Below, in pieces: positions 49,755 to 60,409 of a stretch of DNA of 64,000 nt; position 1 is the first letter of the stretch; every line of letters begins with the position of its first letter. The position numbers were made by a program, and so were the translations under genes. Below the pieces are notes generated by a model that did no database searches, was not told the DNA's origin, and was given only the letters and a program-made list of their open reading frames with translations. Source of the stretch: Engraulis encrasicolus (lineage: Eukaryota > Chordata > Actinopteri > Clupeiformes > Engraulidae); assembly GCF_034702125.1 (NCBI RefSeq), contig NC_085858.1, positions 150,001 to 214,000 on the forward strand, read 5' to 3'.

Positions 49755-51116
49755 CAAATATCAACCAAAGAAGACACCAGCAATCATCATAAAGGAGCAG
49801 AAGTTGGTCTCATCCAAAGACATAGCTGAAGCACGGAGGATGGACATTGCTGAGGAACGGGGCATGAGAATTCAGAAAATACTTTCTCATGATGTCCTTT
49901 CAGCATCACCCCTCTTAGATCGTGACCTTCCGTTGGTTGTTAACAAGTCAAAGCTTGTCAGTGAAATTGAGCCTCACCTTAATCTCACCCAAATGAAGCC
50001 CTGAATCTACTTATTGCCCTCATGTTCGGGTAGACTGTATGTCAAAGATCCGTCAGATGCCCCTGGCAGAATTTAGGCACTGTCATCAATGCCATCATGA
50101 ACTCATGAGTATCCCTCTGCCGACATCCAGAGCTCATCAATCTTATGACTTCTACATTGGTCTCAATTTGAGATGTCATTGAAGGAAGGCGAACGCATGC
50201 GGCGTAGCAACTCAACAACAGCCGTTGACATCATTGGCATGAACAGACAAACACCCATTCCTCACCAACTTGATACGTTCTGGGCCTCTGTGGAGAACAA
50301 GTGAAATCTCCAATTGTTAGTTCGAGACATGATTTATTATCAAACCAGTGGCAATACTACTGTCACTGTCAGCCCTGTTGTTGATGATGAGGTGCTACCA
50401 GCAAAGTCAGCTGATGGTGAAGAGATTCCAGAGCTCTTGAACTGGATTCAGGAGGCTGATGTCAGGTTGCTGGTGCATGTTGAGTGGGCTGTTCATGTGA
50501 AGCAGTGCAGGAAAGTTGTTAGAGTCTCAACTGATACACCCAGATTTACATTGCTTCTCTACTACAGCTCATTTCCAAGAACTCTGTATGAAGGAGATTT
50601 GCCAGCAGTATGGAACTGGTGAGATCTGGAGAGTGCTGCTCCTCCATCAATTAGTCTCTCATCTTGGAGTGTCACTGACAAAAACTGTGATCAAAGAACA
50701 TATCCTGTCAGGAGATGATTGCATGAGTAGGTGGTTTGCATGAGGTTGGGACTAAACATGCAGCCATGGTTTCTGATCCAGTCCAGTACTTGGCTAACTT
50801 TGTAGAGGCCAAAATATTGACCAAGCAAGATGCAACAATGGCTGAGAAGTACTTGGTGCGTGTCTGGGCTGGGGCCAGGTCAACCACAACAGCTGTAATA
50901 TTTGATTATTACAGAGTAGAAATGTACAGCAGTGGTGCTGGATTCAATGCTCTTCCTCCCATCAGTAGTGTTATAAGAGGGGACATTCAGAGAGGGGCAT
51001 TTCTAGTTAATAGAGTCTGCAACATACTTGCAAGAACCAAGGACCCCAAAATAAGGCATGAGCCTAAGCAAATGGGTGGTAGGAGGAGCATACACCTGGC
51101 ATACTCCTGCCATTAA
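49755..51116 (+). pseudogene. Transposon-encoded gene, 3' part
   Basis: Continues the frame broken at about 34430: ISTKEDTSNHH, then LVVNKSKLVSEIEPHL, LLVRDMIYYQTS, an NWIQEADVRLL block and the C-terminal VGTKHAAMVSDPVQYL and YYRVEMYSSGAGFNALPP. In the family the EADxRL block is followed by a DTD-type acidic patch, so a PIN/FEN-like metal nuclease fold is plausible (inference). Several frame shifts and stops make it a pseudogene. Confidence 0.5.
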
Positions 51117-51489
51117 AATACCTGAAACCGTTATCATATAAGGTGTGCTTATATTATGTACATGTGCAGGACAGTGTGAAAATCACAATTGTGACAGTCA
51201 TGCTGCTGGAGTTTCACGTACTAAGCTTATATTTTGCCAAGGAAAAATGAGGAGCCATTGTAAAAACATCCCACTAAATTGCATGCATACACAAATTCAG
51301 TGCAAAAACAGAAAATACTGTGTGTGCATTATGTGTTATGTTCGACCTTAATTAATGTTCCAATGTTCCACCTTAGTTAGTTTTTTTTGTTTTAGGCTTA
51401 ATTTAAGCCTAGGCCTTTACCATCACATTCATTCATTAATGGTTTATGCTATGATGGTCCCTGAAGTGTTAAGAAATATTAAATGTTTG

Positions 51490-51957
51490 AAATGTTAGAT
51501 TTACATTTATAGTGGCAGTTCCTTATTCATAATAATGACCTTATGGGCAAGCACATGGCTGAGTTCTTCAGAATCGGGAAAATACCTTGACATTGACCTT
51601 GACCTTTTAAGGACTGTACTGACACAAAATAATCATAGCAATATCTGCAAATAACTTCTCATGCCATAATTGAGAATTTGTTTCTCATTTTTACAATGGA
51701 AGTCTATTGACGTTCTTCAGAATAGCAAATTTGACCTTGGCAATGGCCTTCTAAGGTCAAAATCACACATCCTCCTCATGTAATTGTCAGAAATGAATTC
51801 ATCTCTAAAAATCGGTCAGAATTGATGTATGACATGTGTATAAACAGTTTGAAAGTAAAAAAAGTGAGATTTTAGTCATAGGCAATGGCGGCCATATTTG
51901 GCGGCCATATTGTGAAAAATCTGGCACTATGGTGGACGAGCACCTCCGTGATTTTTA
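51490..51957 (-). repeat. Right terminal inverted repeat of outer element, inner part
   Basis: Reverse complement of about 31260-31744. It is cut at 51957 by the 7.9 kb insertion and resumes at 59859-59943. Confidence 0.8.
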
Positions 51958-52261
51958 ACACATTGAGTACCGACGACGTAATAATGCGTCTTTCACGCCC
52001 ATGCGTTGTATACCAAAACGCAAAAATACGTTTTTGAATTTAAATATCATATTTTGAATCTACACCCTTCAATGGACAATATATGTGATTTTGGTAGCTC
52101 TGTGATGGACATAAATGACAACATTTGCAGTCCAAAGTTGTTTGATTGTTATGATGTTTGAGTGTTATGATTTGGATATTTTAATTTAACTTACCAAGAT
52201 GTCTGGATGCCAACCCATGTCGCCTATCGCGCTGCCTGCATTGATTTCCCTAGTACGGTCA

Positions 52262-52500
52262 CTGTAGCATGTGTTGTCTCTGACTTCACGCAATAGGTAA
52301 ACACCATTGTATAGTGCCTGGAGTATCTTGAACTTTCTGGACTTGCTAGACCTTTACCAGATCCTTGGATCCAAATGGCACCCGATATGTGATTGCAGTA
52401 ATGCGCTCCGATTTGGACGTTTGATCGCCAAAAAGATAAGTTTCTGTGTCTTCCTGTATGTGAGAAGCCAGAAGCTAGCATGGCTACATCATGATTCCCT
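52262..52500 (+). repeat. Subterminal direct repeat of the transposon, left copy
   Basis: Matches about 59033-59290 in the same orientation, including GACTTCACGCAATAGGTAAA and AATGCGCTCCGATTT. A segment at about 58770-58925 is likewise repeated at 59304-59460. Confidence 0.7.
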
Positions 52501-52569
52501 GATTGTCGCTCCCAACGCAGGACGCTCCCCTGTCGGCTCGCTCCCACTAGCCAGACTATCGATCCGGGT

Positions 52570-52588
52570 GGGACTACACGTCCGGGAG
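52570..52588 (+). promoter_or_regulatory. 19-bp motif GGGACTACACGTCCGGGAG, copy 1
   Basis: Exact copy upstream of the YqaJ gene start at 52924. The same 19 bp occurs three more times in this transposon, around the transposase 5' end. It may be a binding site for the transposase THAP domain (inference). Confidence 0.5.
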
Positions 52589-52923
52589 TGATAGGGTTGG
52601 CAAGTGTGACGTCACGGATCCAAATCCCCAGCTCCCAATGTATACTGTAATGATAACAGCCAATGTTCACGGTTGGATTGTAAAACGCCTGCTAAGGTTA
52701 CGAAGACACGGAACACATCGTTGAAAAGACGAAACCACGCGGATTCATCTGCATTTTAAAGTAAGTCGATCAGACCTGTATATCTCATTCAATAAACTCC
52801 ATGAAAGTGCGACCAGCAAAAAGGACCCAGTGCTGTTTGTGCTAACGTTAGCCGCCGGCGAACAGAAATTCTAAACACAGTGAACGTTAACGACAGGTAA
52901 TATCTAGTGATTGCTATACGAAA

Positions 52924-55628
52924 ATGTCTACTGCTAAGGAGCCAGTCACATTTTTCACCGTGACTTCGTATTTCGCCAGCCATCCGAAGTCAGTTAAAAA
53001 GGGACTGAACTCCTACAACTCAAATAGAGTGATTAGTGTCAATGTTATGTCAGGTGGCAGCTTGAAAGGAAAAGTGCAGGCGTCTATGAAGAAAAAAGAA
53101 TATGAGGTGGAGGTGAGGCGAAACATTAGCTAAATATGTGGGTGTCGACTTGAAAACCGATATAACTGTTGACGTTTACTATGTGAAATATGTTCAATCT
53201 ATGTCAGTTAAGCAACATGGTTTGTTATCGGTGAGAAATGGTTGTCTATCCACAGAGTGCTAGTTGGTACAGTGGCGCTATCTAGTGGTCGTCTAAACTT
53301 AAATATCAAAGTGCTCAAGCTGTTCCCTCAGCGGCGATTTATGTTATGTTATGTTATGTTCTTGTATGCCTACGACCATGGCTCTATTTTTTTTTTATCA
53401 CCTGCCAAAATGTTGAAAGTATGTTATTCTTGCCATAGCCTACACACACTCACTGATGGGTAAAAATGGCTGGTACGTTTTTCCAGCCAAAGTGACTTTT
53501 CACCAGCATTTGGCTGGTGTTAATTTAGAGCCTGGCTTTGGACTAAGAAAAGTTGTGTTCATCTAGGTGCATGTAGAGGATCAGGAGGTGACGGACAGCA
53601 GGTGTACATGTGCTGTTGGTCTAGCCAAGTGCCACCACATTGCAGCCCTCCTCATTTGGGCGGAGAAGAACATGACCCGGACGGATGTGGAGTGTGTGTG
53701 GAGAAGGCCTACAGCACCCAAAACAGAGGACGTTGTGGCCAAGAGGCTGTCTGTGATGGCACCTTCGACATCAAAAGGTTAGTAGCCCAGCCTACTTGGA
53801 ATAATGACTCACAACCACAAAATATTTATCACCAGTTATCCATGCTTTCTGCTTTGATGTTGAACCTACATGGACCTACATTTTCTTTACATATTAAATT
53901 GAATTATATTTTATGCATTTATTTCAGCTGGAATTAAGCGCCCAGTGACCGAAGAAGACAAAGGCTGGACAAGGCAGTCTTTGGCGCAATTTGGGCGTTT
54001 TCACAGGTCTGGGCTTTATTTTTTAGCCCCAGAAATTACATCAGGTATGCTTTCTGTTTTTTTTATATTTTTGATGTATTGTTATAATCATCCCAAGGTC
54101 TATACATTCTCTCGACTAGGAGTGTCGTGATAACCAAAATACCTGACAATGACAATAATATCTAACACTTGGAAATCCAAAATAATACTGTACGATAGGC
54201 TACCAGATTACTGAGGCCTACTGTACACAGTTAGCATTTACAACTTCTCATGTCAAAGCTGCAATCGTAGTGAATAGCTGAACAAATTCATTTCTACAAT
54301 GACAAATCCACACTGACTAATTTCCTCCATCACTTCAGAATGACGGCCAACCAGAGGGCACAAACACACGCCTTGCATTTATTTTAGATATACTTTTTGC
54401 CTGTGCTGTGTAACCAACATATATTTGTGTGCCATATTGTTCTAATGCATAAGTCTGTTTTTTCCCTTGATAATTGTTGGGGCAGGAATTTGACCCATCC
54501 CTACCAGAGAAACTATTTGATGGGATACTGGCCAGTCAGGAGTACAGCGATGCTCAAGACAAAGAGGACTTCATCATGACGTCTCTTGCTGTCAGCCAGC
54601 AACAAAAAGAAGCCATCGAGAGGGCCACAGTTGGGCAGACGAGCAATGCATTATGGTAAGTACACATGGGCAACACAGCGCCAATGTTGGAGGATGTTTA
54701 TGTAGTCGTTTTGATATTGTAGAAAAAGCTGCTCACAGACATGAGACTCAATTCATTTTGAAATGGTAACTTTTTGACTTTAAACACAAACAAATAATGT
54801 AAATGTAATCGACACTTGTACAATTATTCTGCTTGGGTCAGAAAGTTGCCATTTGGATTGACATGAGTTTTGTGTCGTATTTCCTTAATCATCTATGTGT
54901 CAACTAAAATGGCTTTCTCTGTAACAGGGCAGCATATCGCAAGAAGAGGATCACAGCGAGCAACTTTGGTTTGGTTTTGTCTGCAGTCAGAAGACAGTCT
55001 TTCCCACCTTCATTGTTCAAGACACTGCTGGGAGAATACAACCCCAAACAAGGAGCTCGTGTGAGTAGCGAACACACCGTGTAATTTTTTAGCCATTTAC
55101 TAGGCTACTTTGCTATTTATTTGCTTTTGATTCTTACACTTGTGTTTCATTCTCTGTCCCCAGGCATGTGATTGGGGAATCGTGCACGAGAAAGAGGCCA
55201 AAAAGAAGTTCATGGAACAAAGTGGGGAGACCATCCTGGAGAAGGGACTGTTCCTGTCTGACAGTGGGCTGCTTGGGGCCTCCCCAGATGGACTTCTACT
55301 GTCCAGCAATTACCTTGTGGAGGTGAAATGCCCATATTCTGCCAGAGAGAAAACAATCGCTCAGGCAGCAGAGGCAAAGGACTTTTACCTGTACGTGGAC
55401 CAAGTCACCGGGCTATTTAGGTTGAAGAACACCCACAACTACTGGCATCAGATTCAGGGCAACCTGCACCTGACAGAGGCTACCACCTGTCATCTAGTTG
55501 TATGGACAACTCAGGACATGGCCATTGTAGAGATTAAAAAAGACCCAGCCTGGGTCAGCAATCTTAAGGTCCTGGAAAATTTTTACAAGGACCATTTTCT
55601 GCCCCGTGCTCTCTTCAATAACAAATAA
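52924..55628 (+). CDS. SWIM zinc-finger plus YqaJ-type nuclease of the transposon
   Basis: Exons: 52924-53112 (starts MSTAKEPVTFFTVTSYFASH), 53567-53777, 53928-54044, 54486-54655, 54928-55060, 55164-55628. Exon 2 carries a SWIM-type finger, CTCAVGLAKCHH. Exons 5-6 carry a YqaJ/lambda-exonuclease fold: KKRITASNFG, then Glu in GIVHEKEA, Asp in LGASPDGLL, the Glu-x-Lys in YLVEVKCPYS, and the HQIQGNLHLT Gln motif. All expected catalytic residues are present. It probably trims or resects DNA ends during transposition (inference). Phases agree except between exons 3 and 4, where a small extra exon or another splice choice is needed. No stop is seen in the nuclease domain. Confidence 0.75.
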
Positions 55629-56290
55629 ATGTTAACTTATTGAACTTATTTACTGATATGTGTCATAATTTTTTTTACACATTCTGAAATCAGGGGTTAT
55701 GAAAGTCAGCATTGAATTTACACTGGACACAGCATGTGTCTTAGGAAGTTGTCTCATCTTGCATCTAGCCTTACAAAGGGAATGTCCAAGTACTTGCAAG
55801 GTAATGAAAGAACCGCACACCGTGAGCTCCCATTTTACTCTTTTATTTACTCTTCTCCCATTTACTCTTACTATTTTTTTTATTCCAGTGATGTTTTCGG
55901 AATAAAAAATGGTGTAAATGGGAGCTTATCAGTGTGCAGTAGTTCTTTCATTACCTTACAAGTACTTCACATTTTGAACCTGCACCCAACCAACAAAAAA
56001 GAATGTGGATGTGTGTGAGATTGGACTTGAATGCCCAAGTACTTAACACTGTTCTATGCTCCAAAATACTTCATGGTACATTAACTGAATTATTTCCTTA
56101 AAGTTATCTTGTTTTGTCCAACACCTGCGCCGCTGGAATGCCCAAGTACTTATCTTAGATATTCATTCTACATTAAACAATATTACTGTGTGAATATAAT
56201 GCAAAAGACAAACACAAAATTAAGACATACTATAAACATTTATTTATATACAATATTATGATAACTGATTATTTATGATGACTGGTAAGA

Positions 56291-58566
56291 TCAGACAACT
56301 ACTTCCCTCAGGATGGGTGTCTGTAAGTTCATCAAGCACACACACACACTTTCCAGATCTTGTTTCCATGTTTCTTGTACTGATGTGGGATCTCTTTTAA
56401 AATCCGAAATGTTTTTCAGGCGCTGAATAGAACGTTCCACATGGACTCTGGCACTGGCAATCAGTCTATTATACTGAACTTCCTGCAATGTGAACTGTCC
56501 ATCGACAAGGAATGTGGGGATGTTGAGGGAAACACCTTCGGGCAAAATGTCGCGGATGGTGAAGCCCTTGTCAGCCATCACCATGTCCCCCTGGAACAAG
56601 TTGTTCCAGCACTCCACTGTCAGCTGTTATGGCTTTGTCGGATATGCTCCCACCATACAGTTCACTAACAAACGTGATAACTCCATTGGGCGCCACACCG
56701 ACCAGAGCCTTAAGTGTGGTGCATCCTTTGTAATGGCTGTACAGCTTACTTTGGTCCTCAAGGCTTTCGGTGTTGCAGACAGCCACTTCAGTGCAGTCAA
56801 GCACAATACGGCAGTTGGGGAATGGGAGGAAGCACTCTGGCAGGGAGGTTTGGTTTTTGAAACGGGAAGGGATGTTGTTTTCCATCATTCCAACGTACAA
56901 GATGTCATAAAGGGCACTGGAGATGGTCATAAAAATATTGGTGACTGTGGTTCGACTGCAGTTAAATCTGGTGGAGAGGTCTTCGATCCCACAATTCAGC
57001 CGGAGCTTCATCAGAGTTAACAGCAATTGATCAATTAGTGGCATACTTTGGACAGTCCAATCATAGTGATACTTGAGGGAAATTTGGAAAGAAGGGCATA
57101 TAGAAAGAAAACTGTGGCAGCATCAGGCATGCCTGTGTAATAAATGACTTTGGCGGGGCACAGAGGATATTTGGTCGAATGAAAATGTTTGCTTATGATT
57201 CTGTAGTTGTGCATGCAATCTTAAATTTTCTGTCTTTCAGTTGGGCATTCTCCATTGCAACAATTCGGTTGATCGTTGAACTTCAAGGTGCATGAACCTG
57301 CCTCTGCCTCGTCTTCCTCTTCCTCAGTGACAGGGAGTGTCTTCAGTCGTTTGGATGGCTGTTCAATGGACTGAAAAGCCTTTCCCTCGTTCCAGGCAAA
57401 TCTTGTGGGTCCGGCTGCCTTTCCATTCGGGAAATGCCACCCGCAGATCCTGGTATTAGGAGTTGGAGTGAAATTGTCACGTCTGGGGGGAAAAAGACAC
57501 ACGCACATAGAAACTGTCATTAGTATATTGCATCACAGACTCCCCCATCATCTCTAGTCAACTTTGACCGGTGTAAAATACTATCTTGGGCCGTAACAAC
57601 TGGCGACTGCAGATGTTAGAAGCAATGGTAATTGGTCGTAAGTAAATGTCACTTTTAAACTGGAGCGTATTCATTCAGACCAGTCGCTGTGTTTATATCA
57701 TCTGGAATCGCCAGTTGAGGGGGGCCCAGATAGTCTCTTACAGGGAGGTAGATGGACACTCCCAACTGAGATCGCTCCCGGACGTGTAGTCCCAGGTGTT
57801 TCTATCACTCCCGGACGTGTAGTCCCGCCCGATTATATTTCACGTATTATCATACACTGTCACATACAAGCAATTTAGGGTTAGAAACAAAAAACTAACA
57901 TAAAAAAGATAACTAGCTCCGTTATATGGCGGTGGGATCGATAGTCTGGCTAGTGGGAGCGAGCCGACCGGGGAGCGTCCTGCGTTGGGAGCGACAATCA
58001 GGGAATCTCTGTTACATCGGTACTAGTGTGATACTTTCTCATTTTTCATGGCCTGTACCACGTTACCATAAAATATTAGTCTGTTAAAACAATATATACA
58101 TCGGTTTTGCTCAATTAAGTGTCCGAGCTGACCGCTTTCCCACAACTAACAACACGTAAGGGGACAGCTGATCTGCCAGCTGTTTCCTTAGTGAGAGCTA
58201 TCTTCAATAGCAAGCTCCCTCCAACTATCATAAAAAAAACTTCGACTGGTACTGGTTACTTCATCATTTTTCATGATGGGCATAGACACTAAACGATTTT
58301 GCAATCAAAATACTAGTCTGTTTGGATGAAAAATAGATCAGTGTTGCCTAGTAACAGCTTTTCCACAGCTAACAACTCGCTAGTTAGCTGATGTAAGCTA
58401 CCTCTACCTACCATTAAGCTGCATTCATTAAGATTTTGAATCAAACTTACCGTATCAACTTCAGCCACTTTTTGCTGACTTTCTCGTCGACAGGAAAACG
58501 GTAAAAGGGGAATCCTTTGTCGACGTCGTTTCTGTTCTTACACAACGGGACACAGCACTGTACCAT
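56291..58566 (-). CDS. THAP-domain DDE transposase of the transposon
   Basis: Exon 1 (58566-58451) starts at an ATG and encodes a THAP N terminus: CCVPLCKN, FPFYRFPVDEK, KKWLKLI. Exon 2 (from 57482 down to about 57221) completes the C2CH finger with NTRICGWHFPNGK, followed by an acidic linker. Exon 3 (about 57071-56291) is a DDE_Tnp_4/Harbinger-type domain: a helix-turn-helix-like FNCSRTTVTNIF, first Asp in IVLDCTEV, second Asp in MVMADKGF, Glu in HVERSIQRLKN. All three acidic residues are present, but a 1-base gain in a five-C run at 56587-56591 shifts the frame just before the second Asp. The exon 2 end is not certain. Confidence 0.75.
57540..58450 (-). other. First intron of the transposase gene
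   Basis: No coding sequence is seen. It holds two copies of the 19-bp motif and a segment at about 57945-58010 that is an inverted copy of 52495-52560. Confidence 0.5.
57775..57826 (-). promoter_or_regulatory. 19-bp motif, copies 2 and 3
   Basis: Reverse-oriented exact copies at 57775-57793 and 57808-57826, in the first intron of the transposase gene. Confidence 0.5.
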
Positions 58567-58702
58567 TTTTAATCCGCTTCTTGTCGAGTTTTATTACATT
58601 GTGTTTACATGGTAGTTGATAACGAATGGATCCGGAATGGATCCGGAAGTGACGTTTTCGGCCCTGGTGACGGATCGACTTGCCAACCCCATAGAAACAC
58701 CT

Positions 58703-58721
58703 GGGACTACACGTCCGGGAG
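58703..58721 (+). promoter_or_regulatory. 19-bp motif, copy 4
   Basis: Exact copy 137 bases upstream of the transposase ATG (58566, minus strand). It lies in a segment that is an inverted copy of about 57735-57805. Confidence 0.5.
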
Positions 58722-59858
58722 CGATCTCAGTTGGGAGTGTCCATCTGCCACCGCATATGATTCGGGTCGGATGGGCTAGGTTACATCTAAGCATCATATC
58801 ATTTGGATTTGTTGTCAATGTTGGGCTATTATTTCGGGAGTCATCGGGAGCTATTTTAGCAAATGTCTCACCCTCTGCATGTGTGCAAAGAGTTTGTGTT
58901 CAGTCCACGTGAAAAACGGGGATTTCAAAGGGCATCGATTGCTGGTGTCGTAGTGTGACAGAGCAGGAGGTGTGCTGCCGTATTCGTGAATCGTGGTTTG
59001 TTGTTGTTTCCCTAGTAGCCCACGATCGGTAGCGTGTATTGTGTCTGACTTCACGCAATAGGTAAACACAGAGACCATTGTATATCGTGCCAGGAGTATC
59101 TTGAACTTTCTGGGCTTGCTACCTAGACCTTTACCAGCTCCTTGGATCAAAATGGCACCCGAATTGTAATTGGAGTAATGCGCTCCGATTTAGAAGTTTG
59201 ATCGCCAACCAGATAAGTTTTTATTTGATTATTCACCCCTATGTTGAACTGTCTTCCTGTATGTGAAAAGCCAGAAGCTAGCATAGATGGCTACATATGG
59301 ATCGGATGGGCTACATCTAAGCATCATATCATTGGGATTTGTTGTCAATGTTGGGCTATTATTTCGGGAGTCATCGGGAACTATTTTAGCAAATGTCCGA
59401 CCTTCTGCATGTGTGCAAAGAGCTTGTGTTCAGTCTGTGTGAAAAACGTGGATTTCGTAGTGGTTTAGAGCAGGAGGCGTGTCTTGACGTGCAGGAAGAT
59501 GTGTGTCAGAGCTAACCTTGCACCAAATTGTGATTAAAACCAACTCATCCCCTTTCAAACTCGTCACATTCTGAAGGAGCGCACCCTTCACAAAAACCTC
59601 AATATCTCCGATTGTAGCTGAATTCCATGGATACCCACTTCGGTTTAGCGTGGGTTTACTCGGCAATAAAAGCTCGTAGAGACACACAGTTTTCACCTAC
59701 TAAGAGGGCAGCGTCTCCACTTTCAAACGAGTCATAACATATTTCAGTGGCCCTATCACATAATAAGCTGTGAGTCTACAAAAAAACGTAAAAAAGGGCT
59801 TAGAACGCTGGTATTCTACGACATAATTCCGTGAGCACCGCCGGTATTCAATGTGTTA

Positions 59859-59943
59859 ATGTCTAGGAACCCACTAACTCAAATCCAGTGAGAAACGCCC
59901 CCAACTCCAAATTGCGAACGGGTCTACAGGGCTGGTCCTGGAC
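59859..59943 (-). repeat. Right terminal inverted repeat of outer element, outer end
   Basis: Reverse complement of about 31164-31250. It continues the repeat interrupted at 51957 after the duplicated TA. Confidence 0.8.
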
Positions 59944-60409
59944 TATATCGCTAGATATGGTTTTCACTGTTTGTCCCTCCGCTGCTTCTGTACTAAGTGA
60001 GTAAACTGTGTTGTGATTGGCCTTTTTTTGGAGCGAGCAGATGAAAACAATGGTTATGATTGGCTGTTTTACCACAACGTGTATTACCCAACGCGATTAC
60101 AAAGCCATAGTAGTTGCTGGTAGCAGTGCCATGGCTACAACAGCTCCTCTAGAAATTCTGAGATATTAGTGATATCATATTACTTCAGTTTGTGTAAGGT
60201 AGGCTATATGGTGTCAATAATGAATAGGATATTTATTTAAAAGTGAATAGTATTTCAACGTTCAAACGGGCAGTGGGCAGACTATTTTTTGCCCAGAGAA
60301 TGTAACGATGTTTTGTTGTGGACATTGGAACAGCATCAACACAATTCTTTCAGTCGTCTGCACTCTAAATTAGGGCGGAAGACGGCTGATCCAGCAGATC
60401 CTGCTGGCC
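59944..60409 (+). other. 5' flank of PAAT
   Basis: No repeat is recognised. It is unique-looking DNA with two CCAAT-like ATTGG/TTGGC motifs (60017, 60061) and presumably contains the PAAT promoter. An upstream short frame starts at 60131 (GCCATGGCTACAACAG) and stops after 13 codons. It could be an upstream ORF in the 5'UTR. Confidence 0.4.

Larger units (their letters stand above)
51958..59856. mobile_element. 7.9 kb ISL2EU-like transposon with THAP-DDE transposase and SWIM-YqaJ nuclease genes
   Basis: The left end ACACATTGAGTACCG and right end (reverse complement ACACATTGAATACCG) are inverted repeats, each next to a duplicated TA (51956-51957, 59857-59858). The intact target TTTTTAATGTC is still visible in the left inverted repeat of the outer element, so the insertion is clean. 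The two genes point at each other: YqaJ gene 52924-55628 (+) and transposase 58566-56291 (-). Established knowledge: ISL2EU elements have 2-bp targets, and a YqaJ-type nuclease has been described with them. The match here is by gene content and ends, not by a search. Confidence 0.75.
31164..59943. mobile_element. Outer DNA transposon with about 580-bp inverted repeats, now carrying nested insertions
   Basis: The left repeat (31164-31744) matches the reverse complement of 59859-59943 joined to 51490-51957. Both ends read GTCCAGGACCAGCCCTGTAG outward-in, with TA at each side. Removing the two large insertions (about 34430-49754 and 51958-59856) leaves an element of about 5.5 kb. It carries one broken gene and a short TTAA element. 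The family is not certain; TA flanks and long inverted repeats are the visible marks. Confidence 0.75.
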
